Of a stretch of DNA of 64,000 bases, positions 34,431 to 43,634 are shown one piece after another. Under the pieces are notes generated by a model, which ran no database searches, was not told the origin of the DNA, and saw nothing but the letters and a program-made list of their open reading frames with translations. Each line of letters opens with the position of its first letter. Position 1 is the stretch's first letter. The stretch comes from Aquimarina sp. AU58 (lineage in GTDB: Bacteria > Bacteroidota > Bacteroidia > Flavobacteriales > Flavobacteriaceae). The DNA is taken from contig NZ_OMPD01000008.1 in assembly GCF_900312745.1 (NCBI RefSeq), positions 186,001 through 250,000 of the forward strand, in the 5' to 3' direction. Position numbers and translations under genes: made by a program.

Positions 34431-35624
34431 ATGCCAATAATATCGCATAAAGGCAAAGCTATGCCCGAATCACCAATTCGAAAATTGGTGCCTTTTGCAG
34501 AAAAAGCTGCAAAAGAAGGTAAGCATATTTACCATTTAAATATCGGTCAACCAGATATAAAAACACCGATTGAAGCGATGGATGCTATACGAAACCACAA
34601 ATTAGACATTTTAGCGTATAGCCACTCTGCCGGATTTGAAAGTTTTAGAAATAAATTAGCCGACTATTATGCAAAACATAATATTACGGTATCTTCTGAT
34701 GAAATTTTGGTCACTACCGGAGGTAGTGAAGCATTAATTTTTACCATGGGTAGTATTACAGATCCTGGTGATGAGATTATAGTTCCCGAACCTTTTTATG
34801 CAAATTATTATAGTTTTTCTACACAATCTACTGTCAAGGTAGTTCCTGTTATATCTAAGATAGAAAACGGATTCGCATTACCATCGATTGCAGAGTTCGA
34901 AAAATTGATTACAAAAAAAACCAAAGCCATACTGATCTGTAACCCCGGTAATCCAACAGGTTACCTTTATAGCAAAGAAGAAATAAAACAATTAGCAGAA
35001 CTTGCTATCAAGTATGATTTATTTCTGATTTCTGATGAAGTGTATCGAGAATTTGTGTATGACGACTCAGAGCATTACTCTATTTTACAAGAAAAAGGCC
35101 TTGATGAATATGCCATTATTGTAGATTCTGTCTCTAAACGATACAGCATGTGTGGAGCCCGTATTGGATGTATGATAAGTAAAAACAAAAGTGTAATGGA
35201 AACTGCTATGAAATTTGCACAAGCACGACTAAGCCCTCCTACTCTTGCGCAAATTGCTAGTGAAGCGGCTTTAGAAGCGCCAGAATCTTATTATACAGAA
35301 ACGGTTGAAAAATACAAATTAAGGAGAGATACCTTGGTTGCCGGACTTAGAGAAATTCCAGGAGTAAAAGTAGGAGTTCCTAAAGGTGCTTTTTATTGTA
35401 TTGCCGAATTACCAATCGAAGATGCTGATCATTTTGCACAATGGCTTCTAGATGAATTTGATTTAGATAAGCAAACTATTATGGTAGCACCAGCTTCTGG
35501 ATTTTATTCGGGACCAAACAAGGGGAAAAATCAAGTAAGAATAGCATATGTTTTAAATCGAAGAGATCTTAAAAAGGCAATTGAAATATTAAAAATAGCT
35601 CTTGAAAAATACAATAATCAATGA
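34431..35624 (+). CDS. Pyridoxal phosphate aminotransferase (class I/II)
   Basis: A 397-residue fold-type I aminotransferase. The PLP-binding Lys236 lies in VDSVSKRYSMCGARIG, NPGNPTG is at 171-177 and GGSEALIF near 97-104. It resembles AspC/AlaT-type enzymes, but the amino acid cannot be fixed from motifs. It starts ATGCCAATAATATC about 137 bases after the pseudogene. No pathway gene is adjacent. Confidence 0.9.
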   Translation: MPIISHKGKAMPESPIRKLVPFAEKAAKEGKHIYHLNIGQPDIKTPIEAMDAIRNHKLDILAYSHSAGFESFRNKLADYYAKHNITVSSDEILVTTGGSEALIFTMGSITDPGDEIIVPEPFYANYYSFSTQSTVKVVPVISKIENGFALPSIAEFEKLITKKTKAILICNPGNPTGYLYSKEEIKQLAELAIKYDLFLISDEVYREFVYDDSEHYSILQEKGLDEYAIIVDSVSKRYSMCGARIGCMISKNKSVMETAMKFAQARLSPPTLAQIASEAALEAPESYYTETVEKYKLRRDTLVAGLREIPGVKVGVPKGAFYCIAELPIEDADHFAQWLLDEFDLDKQTIMVAPASGFYSGPNKGKNQVRIAYVLNRRDLKKAIEILKIALEKYNNQ

Positions 35625-35758
35625 GGCGAACATTAAAAAATTAAACCTATTTTCCCAAAAGGAAATGTTTTAGATTTTTAATGAGAGAACGTAGTGATTA
35701 CACATGTTCTCAATTTTATAATTAATTTATCATCAAATAATTACTAAAATTTAAACGT

Positions 35759-36772
35759 GTGAAAATTGAATATAATAAATCTTTAAAAAAATACAATACT
35801 TTTGGGATTGACGTCGTCGCAGCAGAATTTGCGGCTATTACATCAGAATCCGAACTCGATACAATGCTCTTAAAAAACAATAAAAATCCACTTTTTATTT
35901 TGAGCGGCGGAAGCAATATGCTATTGACAAAAAATCTGGACATGTTAGTGTTGCATATTGCTATAAAAGGAATTACAGCTATAGAAGAATCAGACAAATA
36001 TGTATCTGTATCTGCAAATGCAGGAGAAAACTGGCATGATTTTGTACAATACTGTATCAAAAATAATTATGGAGGCTTAGAAAATTTATCTCTAATTCCC
36101 GGATATGTAGGTAGTGCCCCTATTCAAAATATTGGCGCTTATGGTGTAGAACTTAAAGATACAATGACAAGTTGCGAAGCAATCAATATCAATACCCGAA
36201 AGAAACGTATCTTTTCAAAAAAAGATTGCAAATTCGGATATCGCAACTCTATTTTTAAAAACGATGTAAAAGGTGAATACATAATCACCAAGGTCACTTT
36301 TAGATTAACTAAAAAAGAACACACTCTTAATACAAGCTATGGTGCAATAGAAAATGCTTTGGTAAATAGGGAAATTACCCAACCCACAATTAAAGATGTT
36401 TCTGAAGCAGTGATTGCTATACGAAAAAGCAAACTTCCCGATCCCTCACAAATAGGAAACAGTGGTAGTTTTTTTAAAAATCCCGTTGTTGATGTTAAAC
36501 ATTTTACCAAGCTTCAAAAGGCATATCCTAACATTCCTTTCTATAAAATAGATGAAGAACATATTAAAATTCCTGCAGGCTGGCTGATCGAACAATCTGG
36601 TTTTAAGGGAAAACGTTGGGGTGATGCAGGAGTGCATGAAAAGCAAGCTTTGGTCTTGGTAAACTACGATAATGCCTCTGGAAATGAAATTTTGAATGTA
36701 TCCAAAAGAATTTTAACCCACATAAAAGAAAAATTTGATATTCTTCTGGAAACTGAAGTCAATATTATATAA
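35759..36772 (+). CDS. murB: UDP-N-acetylenolpyruvoylglucosamine reductase
   Basis: A 337-residue FAD enzyme that makes UDP-N-acetylmuramate in peptidoglycan synthesis. The NTFGID start, the FAD segments LSGGSNML and IPGYVGSAPIQNIGAYG, and the NSGSFFKNPV catalytic-serine motif are kept, and AGWLIEQSGFKG is near the end. It matches the long E. coli-like type. It starts at GTG 35759, within ACGTGTGAAAATTG, a context shared with lpxK and folE (see findings). Confidence 0.95.
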   Translation: MKIEYNKSLKKYNTFGIDVVAAEFAAITSESELDTMLLKNNKNPLFILSGGSNMLLTKNLDMLVLHIAIKGITAIEESDKYVSVSANAGENWHDFVQYCIKNNYGGLENLSLIPGYVGSAPIQNIGAYGVELKDTMTSCEAININTRKKRIFSKKDCKFGYRNSIFKNDVKGEYIITKVTFRLTKKEHTLNTSYGAIENALVNREITQPTIKDVSEAVIAIRKSKLPDPSQIGNSGSFFKNPVVDVKHFTKLQKAYPNIPFYKIDEEHIKIPAGWLIEQSGFKGKRWGDAGVHEKQALVLVNYDNASGNEILNVSKRILTHIKEKFDILLETEVNII

Positions 36773-36886
36773 TACAATATTGAGACATTTATAAATATAT
36801 CTAATCAAAAAAGGCTAATATTAATCAAGAATTGACACATTATTCTTAATTTTTTGTTTAATAGCTTCTTAGCCATACATTCTTTG

Positions 36887-36894
36887 TATCTTTG
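36887..36894 (+). promoter_or_regulatory. -7 element for the small CxxC membrane protein gene
   Basis: TATCTTTG fits TAnnTTTG and lies 28 bases before the ATG at 36922. Confidence 0.4.
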
Positions 36895-36921
36895 TAATCA
36901 ATTTTGATTTTTTATATTATT

Positions 36922-37128
36922 ATGAAGCTTTTATTACTTACAATTGTTTTATTACTATTAGCATTTGGTGGTATTGCAATTAAACTATGGGCGAAAAAAG
37001 ATGGTAAATTTGCTGGTACTTGCGCAAGTCAAAGTCCATTTTTAAATAAAGAAGGTGAATCATGTTCTCTTTGTGGCAAAACTCCGGATCAGTACTCAAG
37101 CTGTAACGAAGAAAAACACACTAAATAG
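36922..37128 (+). CDS. Small membrane protein with Cys-rich tail
   Basis: From the ATG at 36922 this is 68 residues: a membrane helix (about 1-21) followed by a soluble tail with CASQSPF, then CSLCGKTPDQYSSC. Four cysteines in this tail could form disulfides or a metal site. I do not know a named family, though similar small proteins are common in Flavobacteria. It lies 38 bp upstream of a sigma-factor gene and may be co-transcribed. Confidence 0.65.
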   Translation: MKLLLLTIVLLLLAFGGIAIKLWAKKDGKFAGTCASQSPFLNKEGESCSLCGKTPDQYSSCNEEKHTK

Positions 37129-37166
37129 TTTCTTATCGATTATCTATTTCACTCAAAAACAATGTA

Positions 37167-37739
37167 TTGAAAAAAGAAGACTCTATCCTTTTAGAAGATC
37201 ATATCAAAAAAGCTAAAGAAGGGAAACAAATATCTTTTAATTATCTTCTTGATACTTTTTGGAATGATGTGTACAATTTTCAGTTGAAAAAAACTCAGGA
37301 TGAGTACGAAGCTGAGGATATTACTATACAAAGTTTTTCTCGAGCATTTGACAAAATTAACACGTTTAAAGAAGAATACAACTTTAAAACATGGTTGATT
37401 CAGATCTCAAAAAACATACATATAGATCTATTGCGAAAAAAAAATGCATCAATACAGTCCAAAACCACAACACAAGTAGATGATGCTGTATATAAAATCA
37501 TCGATCATAATCCAACCCCAGAAGATAAACTAATTACCGAGCAAAATTTAGCTCAATTACTGCTCTACATTAAACAACTAAAACCTAATTACCAAAAAGT
37601 AATTAACCTAAGATATTTTCAGGAATTAAGTTATAAAGAAATTGCTGATCATCTCAATGAACCTATAAATAATGTTAAAGTAAAGTTATTGAGGGCCAGA
37701 AAACTACTTTCTGAAATAATTACTAATGCAAAACACTAA
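37167..37739 (+). CDS. Sigma-70 family RNA polymerase sigma factor (ECF-like)
   Basis: This 190-residue protein has sigma region 2 (YNFQLKKTQDEYEAEDITIQSF...TWLIQISKNIHIDLLRKKN) and region 4 (LPNYQKVI-type LKPNYQKVINLRYFQELSYKEIADHLNEPINNVKVKLLRARKLL), with a linker but no region 3. It is the ECF type. It starts at TTG; an ATG five bases earlier opens only ATGTATTGA. No anti-sigma gene is adjacent: a small unknown gene lies convergent downstream. The regulated genes are unknown. Confidence 0.92.
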   Translation: MKKEDSILLEDHIKKAKEGKQISFNYLLDTFWNDVYNFQLKKTQDEYEAEDITIQSFSRAFDKINTFKEEYNFKTWLIQISKNIHIDLLRKKNASIQSKTTTQVDDAVYKIIDHNPTPEDKLITEQNLAQLLLYIKQLKPNYQKVINLRYFQELSYKEIADHLNEPINNVKVKLLRARKLLSEIITNAKH

Positions 37740-37754
37740 TTTATAAACGAAAAA

Positions 37755-37985
37755 CTATCGCAAGGTAAAAGAAGTAAACCTTTTGATAACGCTATACAAT
37801 GGATCAATCCATTTGTCGTTGATCTTTTTATCGTATTTCACAAACTTTTGTATCAATCCTTTTGGCGCAGAAATCTCTTTTTCTATAGCTGTGATATTAA
37901 TATACTTCTGGTTATTAAGCAACCATTTTTCTACACGCTTTCGATTGTTTTTTGTTTTTTTAAGACTTATCAATTCTTCGGGCAT
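37755..37985 (-). CDS. Small basic hypothetical protein
   Basis: A 76-residue Lys-rich protein I do not recognise. The pattern RKRVEKWLLNN...ITAIEKEISAPKGLIQKFVKYDKKI could be a helix-turn-helix (NITAIEKEISAPKGLIQKF). It lies tail to tail with the sigma-factor gene, 15 bp apart. Shadow frames exist on the plus strand, but their composition is hydrophobic and improbable. Moderate confidence that it is a real gene. Confidence 0.5.
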   Translation of the reverse strand: MPEELISLKKTKNNRKRVEKWLLNNQKYINITAIEKEISAPKGLIQKFVKYDKKINDKWIDPLYSVIKRFTSFTLR

Positions 37986-38237
37986 GATTTTTTCTCTTTA
38001 TCACATGAGATAACTGTCAAATTCAAAAAAAATTTTACGTTAACTTAATTTTAACCTGATGTTAAGACTTTGTATAGATATGGTTTTACTGTAAGGAGAA
38101 ATCTACAGAAACTATAGCTCTTGTTTTCCTTTAATATCAAGTAGTTTAACAATGTACTTCTTTTTCAAAATCAAGATACCTCTTATAGCGATGTATTAAC
38201 TTTATTCAAAACTTCATCTTAATCTAAGCTTTCTTTG

Positions 38238-38245
38238 TATTTTTG
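38238..38245 (+). promoter_or_regulatory. lipA -7 promoter element
   Basis: TATTTTTG fits TAnnTTTG and lies 18 bases before the lipA ATG, which gives a short leader. Confidence 0.45.
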
Positions 38246-38262
38246 CTAAAAATGTTGCTTGT

Positions 38263-39135
38263 ATGAATAACAATGTTGCTAGCGTAGCACCTCCTAAAGG
38301 AAAACCAAAATGGTTACGTGTTAAACTTCCCACGGGAAAGAAATACACAGAGCTTCGGGGATTAGTAGATAAATATAACTTACATACCATTTGCACCTCA
38401 GGAAGCTGTCCTAACATGGGGGAATGCTGGAGTGAAGGGACTGCTACTTTTATGATATTAGGTAATATATGCACCCGTTCCTGTGGTTTTTGTGGCGTTA
38501 AAACCGGAAGACCAGAAACTGTAGAGTGGGAAGAACCCGAAAAAGTAGCTCGATCTATAAAATTGATGAAGATAAAACATGCTGTCATTACATCTGTAGA
38601 TAGAGATGATTTGTTAGATGGTGGATCAATTATCTGGGCAGAAACTATTCAAGCTATTCGCAGAATGAATCCAGAAACTACATTAGAAACATTAATTCCG
38701 GATTTTCAAGGAAAAACAAAAAATATAGATAGAATTATTACAGTAAAACCAGAAGTGGTTTCTCATAATATGGAAACTGTAAAGAGACTAACTCGAGAGG
38801 TTCGCATCCAGGCCAAATATGAACAAAGCTTACAAGTATTAAAATATCTTAAAGAAAATGGTATTGAACGTACAAAAAGCGGAATCATGCTGGGGCTTGG
38901 AGAAAAAGAAGATGAAGTTATACAAACACTAAGCGACCTTAGAACAGTAGGTTTAGACATTGTTACTATAGGGCAATACCTACAACCAAGCAAAAAACAT
39001 CTTCCTGTAAAACAATTTATAACTCCGGATCAGTTTAAAAAATATGAAGAAATAGGTTTAGAAATGGGATTTAGGCATGTAGAAAGTAGTGCCTTGGTAA
39101 GATCTTCATATAAAGCTCAAAAGCATTTAACTTAA
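38263..39135 (+). CDS. lipA: Lipoyl synthase
   Basis: A 290-residue radical SAM enzyme that inserts two sulfurs into octanoyl groups to make lipoyl cofactor. The auxiliary cluster cysteines are Cys44, Cys49 and Cys55 (CTSGSCPNMGEC), and the radical SAM cluster is Cys70, Cys74 and Cys77 (CTRSCGFC). Near the end, ESSALVRSSYKAQK carries the RSSY serine that ligates the auxiliary cluster. Followed by gap 25 bp later. Confidence 0.97.
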   Translation: MNNNVASVAPPKGKPKWLRVKLPTGKKYTELRGLVDKYNLHTICTSGSCPNMGECWSEGTATFMILGNICTRSCGFCGVKTGRPETVEWEEPEKVARSIKLMKIKHAVITSVDRDDLLDGGSIIWAETIQAIRRMNPETTLETLIPDFQGKTKNIDRIITVKPEVVSHNMETVKRLTREVRIQAKYEQSLQVLKYLKENGIERTKSGIMLGLGEKEDEVIQTLSDLRTVGLDIVTIGQYLQPSKKHLPVKQFITPDQFKKYEEIGLEMGFRHVESSALVRSSYKAQKHLT

Positions 39136-39159
39136 TCCAAAAACAGTAGTAAGGATTTA

Positions 39160-40164
39160 ATGAATATACCTATTAGAATTGCCATCAACGGTTTTGGAAG
39201 AATAGGCCGTAACTTGTTTAGATTATTAATTAATCATCCTAGCATACAAGTTGTAGCAATAAACGACCTCGCCGACTCAAAAACTTTAAGTCACCTTCTT
39301 AAATATGATAGCATACATGGTATTTTATCTTTTGAGGTATCGCATACCAAAGATCATATTATAGTACAAGATGCATCAATACCTTTACTTAATGAAAAAG
39401 ATCCCGAACAGTGTAACTGGAAAAAATATGATGTAGATATTGTTATCGAATCAACTGGAAAATTTAAAACCAGACCTGATGCAGAAAAACACCTTAAGGC
39501 TGGAGCAAAAAGAGTTATCCTATCTGCTCCTTCTATAGAAGATAGTATAAAAACTATCGTCGTAGGTGTAAATGATCATATCCTTGATGGGTCAGAAACT
39601 ATCTTATCTAATGCTTCTTGCACTACAAACAATGCAGCACCAATGATCAAGGTAATTAATGATTTATGCGGAATTGAACAAGCTTACATCACCACTGTAC
39701 ACAGCTATACTACTGATCAAAGTTTACATGACCAACCACATAGGGATTTAAGACGGGCACGAGCCGCAAGTCAATCCATAGTACCTACGACAACTGGTGC
39801 AGCAAAAGCACTAACAAAAATATTTCCCGAACTAAGTGATGTAATAGGAGGATGTGGTATCAGAGTCCCTGTCCCGAATGGATCACTCACAGATATTACC
39901 TTTAATGTTAAAAGACAAACTTCTATCCAAGAAATTAACAACGAATTTAAAAAAGCTTCCCAAACTAGTCTAAAAAGTATTTTGTCTTATACAGAAGATC
40001 CTATCGTATCTGTTGATATACTTGGCAATCCGTACTCTTGTACGTTTGATTCTTTAATGACTTCTGTGATAGGAAAAATGGTAAAAATCATAGGTTGGTA
40101 TGACAATGAAATAGGATATAGTAATAGAATAATTGATTTAATTATTAACATTTGTAAGAAATAA
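39160..40164 (+). CDS. gap: Glyceraldehyde-3-phosphate dehydrogenase, type I
   Basis: A 334-residue enzyme. The nucleotide-binding fold starts INGFGRIGRN, and the catalytic cysteine is Cys154 in SNASCTTNNAAP. The SYTTDQ and WYDNEIGYSNR segments are canonical. The Asp in AINDLAD after the second strand favours NAD over NADP. It lies between lipA and a histidine kinase, and a second glycolytic copy elsewhere is possible. Confidence 0.95.
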   Translation: MNIPIRIAINGFGRIGRNLFRLLINHPSIQVVAINDLADSKTLSHLLKYDSIHGILSFEVSHTKDHIIVQDASIPLLNEKDPEQCNWKKYDVDIVIESTGKFKTRPDAEKHLKAGAKRVILSAPSIEDSIKTIVVGVNDHILDGSETILSNASCTTNNAAPMIKVINDLCGIEQAYITTVHSYTTDQSLHDQPHRDLRRARAASQSIVPTTTGAAKALTKIFPELSDVIGGCGIRVPVPNGSLTDITFNVKRQTSIQEINNEFKKASQTSLKSILSYTEDPIVSVDILGNPYSCTFDSLMTSVIGKMVKIIGWYDNEIGYSNRIIDLIINICKK

Positions 40165-40193
40165 CTATCTTAGTTGAGATATTTCAGAGGAAA

Positions 40194-42416
40194 ATGCCAA
40201 CCCAAATCAAATATTTTATAGCGCAATTTTTACTTATTTGTTGTTTTTTTGGTTCTGCACAAACGACTGAGCTTTCAGAAAACAATCAAATGAAAGACTC
40301 TATTGAGAGCTATTTGATGAATGCTTCACAATCTATTGACCAAACTAGATTAGAACTTGCGCTTTCTAATATTATCAACGCAAAAGAGCTTGCTTTACAA
40401 CAACAAAACAAAACTTATATAGCAAAGACCAATATGGTACTTGCTAAACTATACCGCGAATTGGGAGATCTCAAAAAAGCTGAAGAGCAAATCCTAGATG
40501 CTATTGCTTTTCAGAATGAAACCAATGACGAATTTATGCTTGTTTCTTCATATACAATATATGGATCAATTGCTACAAAGCTTGGAAAATTTAAAACCGC
40601 ATTAAAATCCCTTCAAAACGCATTAGCAATAGCCAAAAAAAATGATTACAAAAATCAGGAAGGACCTATAAAATTAAATCTTGGACTTTTAGCTCTCGCT
40701 CAAGAAAAACCCAAATTAGCTATACAACACTTTAATAGCGGGCTTCCTATCATAAATTCATTTGATCAGTATTACTTCAAAGCAAAACTCTATACAAATA
40801 AAGCCAGAGCACAATTATCAATAAACCAACCTGATGAAGCCATGAAAACCAATGATTTGGCTATGCAAATTGGTGAAGATATGGGATATGCAGAAATACA
40901 ATCAGAATGTTTCGAACTGTTTAGCCAGATATATGAACGAAAAGAAGATTATCCCGCCTCTCTTAAAAACCTTAGAGCACACGAAAAAATAAAAGATGCT
41001 CTTTTTAATACCAATAAAGAAATTATAGCTCAGGAAGCAGGCGCAAAACTAAATCTAAATGAAAATAATGTTCTAATAGAAGAGCTAACAGAGGAAAATA
41101 TACAACAACAAAGATCTTTAAAATTAGGGCGACTTACAACCATACTAAGTATTGCTTTGATAACAATATTATCTCTTTTAACGCTTTCTCTTTATAAAAA
41201 TAACAACCTAAGAGCCAGAGCAAACGAATTATTACAAAATAAAAACACAGAACTTATACTGGCAAAAGAGAATGCAGAAAGAGCTAGTGAGGCCAAAGTT
41301 CAATTCCTTTCTACAATAACACACGAGTTAAGAACACCATTATATGCTGTTACAGGATTAACACATTTGTTACTCGAAGAAAGCCCTACACCTAATCAAA
41401 AAGAGCATCTTAATTCTCTCAAATTCTCTGGAGAATATCTTTTGTCACTAATTAATAATATTCTGGATCTCAATAAACTTGAGGCTAACAAAGTAGAACT
41501 GGAAAACACATCATTCAATTTAAAAAAACGAATAAATGATGTATTAATAGCGCTGGGTAAATCTGCTAAAGACAGAAATAATAATTTACATTACGAATTT
41601 GATGAGTCTATCCCGGCTAAACTTAAAGGAGACCCGCTTAAAGTTTCTCAAGTCTTAATTAATCTTATCGGAAACTCTATAAAATTCACACAAAACGGAG
41701 ATATTTGGATACGAGTAAAACCTATTAATCAAATTGACAATAAAGTCTCGCTTAGTTTTGAAATTGAAGATAACGGAGTAGGAATATCAGAAAAAAAGCA
41801 ACTTAGTATTTTTGAAAACTTTACTCAAGGCTCTGTACAAATTAATAGAAAATTTGGTGGTACAGGTTTAGGGCTATCAATAGTAAAGAATTTATTGTCC
41901 TTAATGGATAGTGAGATCAAACTAGAAAGTGAATTAGGCAAAGGATCAAAATTTTTATTTGACCTTACATTCGAAGTTTTTGAAGACAAAAGCACTAATT
42001 ACACCGAAGAAGCTAAAAAAATTGATTACAGTATAATGATCGACAAACATATACTGGTGGTCGAAGACAATAAAATCAATCAACTAATTACCAGAAAAAT
42101 CTTAGAAAAGAACGAGATAAGATGTGATGTTGCCGATAATGGTGATATTGCAGTAAACAAAACAAAAGAAAACACCTTTGATCTTATTCTTATGGATATC
42201 CATATGCCAGGAATCAGTGGCATTGAAGCCACCAAACAAATTAGAAAATTCAATAAAGAAATTCCAATTATAGCATTAACAGCTGTTACTCTTGATGATA
42301 ATCTGGATGAGTTCTACGATAATGGATTTAATGACATCATACCAAAACCATATAAAACTGAAGAGTTTTTCACAAAACTCCACAAAGCATTGGTAAAAAA
42401 GCAAGCCACTGCTTAG
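40194..42416 (+). CDS. Hybrid histidine kinase with TPR sensor and receiver
   Basis: A 740-residue protein. A signal peptide (ending GSAQ) leads into TPR helices (about 60-280, such as LYRELGDLKKAEEQILDAI), then one membrane span (about 312-330). The kinase has a phospho-acceptor His at about 377 in THELRTPLYAVTG, an ATPase domain (NLIGNSIKFTQNG, EDNGVGIS, GGTGLGLSI) and a C-terminal receiver (HILVVEDNKIN) with the acceptor Asp in LILMDIHMPG near 668. No cognate output regulator is adjacent. It starts 29 bp after gap. Confidence 0.92.
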   Translation: MPTQIKYFIAQFLLICCFFGSAQTTELSENNQMKDSIESYLMNASQSIDQTRLELALSNIINAKELALQQQNKTYIAKTNMVLAKLYRELGDLKKAEEQILDAIAFQNETNDEFMLVSSYTIYGSIATKLGKFKTALKSLQNALAIAKKNDYKNQEGPIKLNLGLLALAQEKPKLAIQHFNSGLPIINSFDQYYFKAKLYTNKARAQLSINQPDEAMKTNDLAMQIGEDMGYAEIQSECFELFSQIYERKEDYPASLKNLRAHEKIKDALFNTNKEIIAQEAGAKLNLNENNVLIEELTEENIQQQRSLKLGRLTTILSIALITILSLLTLSLYKNNNLRARANELLQNKNTELILAKENAERASEAKVQFLSTITHELRTPLYAVTGLTHLLLEESPTPNQKEHLNSLKFSGEYLLSLINNILDLNKLEANKVELENTSFNLKKRINDVLIALGKSAKDRNNNLHYEFDESIPAKLKGDPLKVSQVLINLIGNSIKFTQNGDIWIRVKPINQIDNKVSLSFEIEDNGVGISEKKQLSIFENFTQGSVQINRKFGGTGLGLSIVKNLLSLMDSEIKLESELGKGSKFLFDLTFEVFEDKSTNYTEEAKKIDYSIMIDKHILVVEDNKINQLITRKILEKNEIRCDVADNGDIAVNKTKENTFDLILMDIHMPGISGIEATKQIRKFNKEIPIIALTAVTLDDNLDEFYDNGFNDIIPKPYKTEEFFTKLHKALVKKQATA

Positions 42417-42499
42417 TGGTTTGGCACAGCTTTTGAGAAGTAAAGGTTAACCGAGTTTATATACATAAACTTATTTGAGTTAGCCAGAATTAAAAAATT

Positions 42500-42529
42500 A
42501 AGATCCTACTATAGGATCTTAGTTTTTTT
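42500..42529. terminator. Terminator after the hybrid kinase gene
   Basis: AAGATCCTA pairs with TAGGATCTT and is followed by AGTTTTTTT. It overlaps the stop codon of convergent lpxK. Confidence 0.8.
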
Positions 42530-43529
42530 CAATAAACTTCAATATTTTATCATCAAAAGAAGAAGCTCCTTCTACAAACCTTACTTCTATCGGCTGGTAC
42601 CATAATTTCTCTTCAGAAATATCCGAAGCTAATCTTACATAATCTTTTTCTGTCGTAATAATAAATTCAAGATCATTTAAATTATGTAATTCGGTATCAG
42701 TAAAATTATGATGATCAGGAAAACTAATATGATCAAATGTTAACCCCAAAGACGTATAATAATCTAATAAAGGAGTAGGATTAGCAATACCAGTCACCAA
42801 AGTAAAATGAATATTTTGTAAGGAACTGATCGGTTTTGTTCCAGAAACATTTGCTATATCATTTCCATAATTGATAGTGGTAAAAAACAAATCCTGATTG
42901 GATTTTATCGCAAGTTTATCTGTAATTCTTTTTCTTTCTTCAAAAGGCAATGGATTAGGACATTTTGTAACTACAATAATATCAGCCCGATCAGCCCCTT
43001 TTTTGGGTTCTCTTAAATTTCCTGTAGGCAAAACAATATCATTACAGTAAAGATCATAATATGCAGTAAGCAAAATATAGAATCCTGCTTTTACCTTACG
43101 ATGTTGATAAGCATCATCTAATAAAATCACTTCTGGTTTGGGTGTTAATGATCTTAAATTAGAAATTCCACTACGCCGATCCGCATCTACCGCTACAACA
43201 ACATTTGTGAATTTTCTTTTAAACTGAAGTGGTTCATCTCCTACTTGTTTTGCTGTAGAAGAAGTAGCAACCAGCTTAAATCCTTTGGTTTCTCTTTTAT
43301 ATCCTCGACTAAGTGTTGCTAATGACACCTTATCTTTAAGCAAAGTCATTAAATATTCTACCATTGGTGATTTACCGGTTCCTCCTACACTAAGATTCCC
43401 TACTGCTATTATCGGAAAGGTATATGTCGTAGATTTTTTAATACCCAGATCATACAATTTATTTCTCAACCAGGTAATCAAATAATAAAAAGGAACAAAA
43501 GGTAAAAGTATTTTTCGCAGTAAATTCAC
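42519..43529 (-). CDS. lpxK: Tetraacyldisaccharide 4'-kinase
   Basis: A 336-residue membrane-associated kinase that phosphorylates lipid A precursor disaccharide to give lipid IVA. The Walker A motif is VGNLSVGGTGKSPMVEYL near 43-60, and LLDDAYQHRKVK carries the conserved DDxxQHR segment. An N-terminal hydrophobic helix fits membrane contact. It starts at GTG 43529 in the sequence ACGTGTGAATTT, shared with murB and folE. Its presence shows a Gram-negative outer membrane. Confidence 0.95.
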   Translation of the reverse strand: MNLLRKILLPFVPFYYLITWLRNKLYDLGIKKSTTYTFPIIAVGNLSVGGTGKSPMVEYLMTLLKDKVSLATLSRGYKRETKGFKLVATSSTAKQVGDEPLQFKRKFTNVVVAVDADRRSGISNLRSLTPKPEVILLDDAYQHRKVKAGFYILLTAYYDLYCNDIVLPTGNLREPKKGADRADIIVVTKCPNPLPFEERKRITDKLAIKSNQDLFFTTINYGNDIANVSGTKPISSLQNIHFTLVTGIANPTPLLDYYTSLGLTFDHISFPDHHNFTDTELHNLNDLEFIITTEKDYVRLASDISEEKLWYQPIEVRFVEGASSFDDKILKFIEKN

Positions 43530-43634
43530 ACGTTTAAAATTTTCAATATATCAGTACAACAAAAGTATAAAACGAAACTTTGATTATTGATAAAAGTTTT
43601 TTTACATTCAATTTTTATTCAAAAACATATTATA

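Noticed and set aside
35681..35712. GAGAAC...GTTCTC repeat upstream of murB
   Set aside because: Arms are only six bases with a 15-base spacer and no promoter nearby; this could be chance.
37783..38048. Two plus-strand hydrophobic frames opposite the small gene at 37755-37985
   Set aside because: Their Phe, Ile and Leu-rich make-up reflects the reverse of Lys-rich codons; the minus-strand frame has a natural composition.
38214..38588. A 124-codon minus-strand frame over lipA
   Set aside because: It is antisense to the cysteine-cluster region of lipA, which is fully conserved, and has no promoter.
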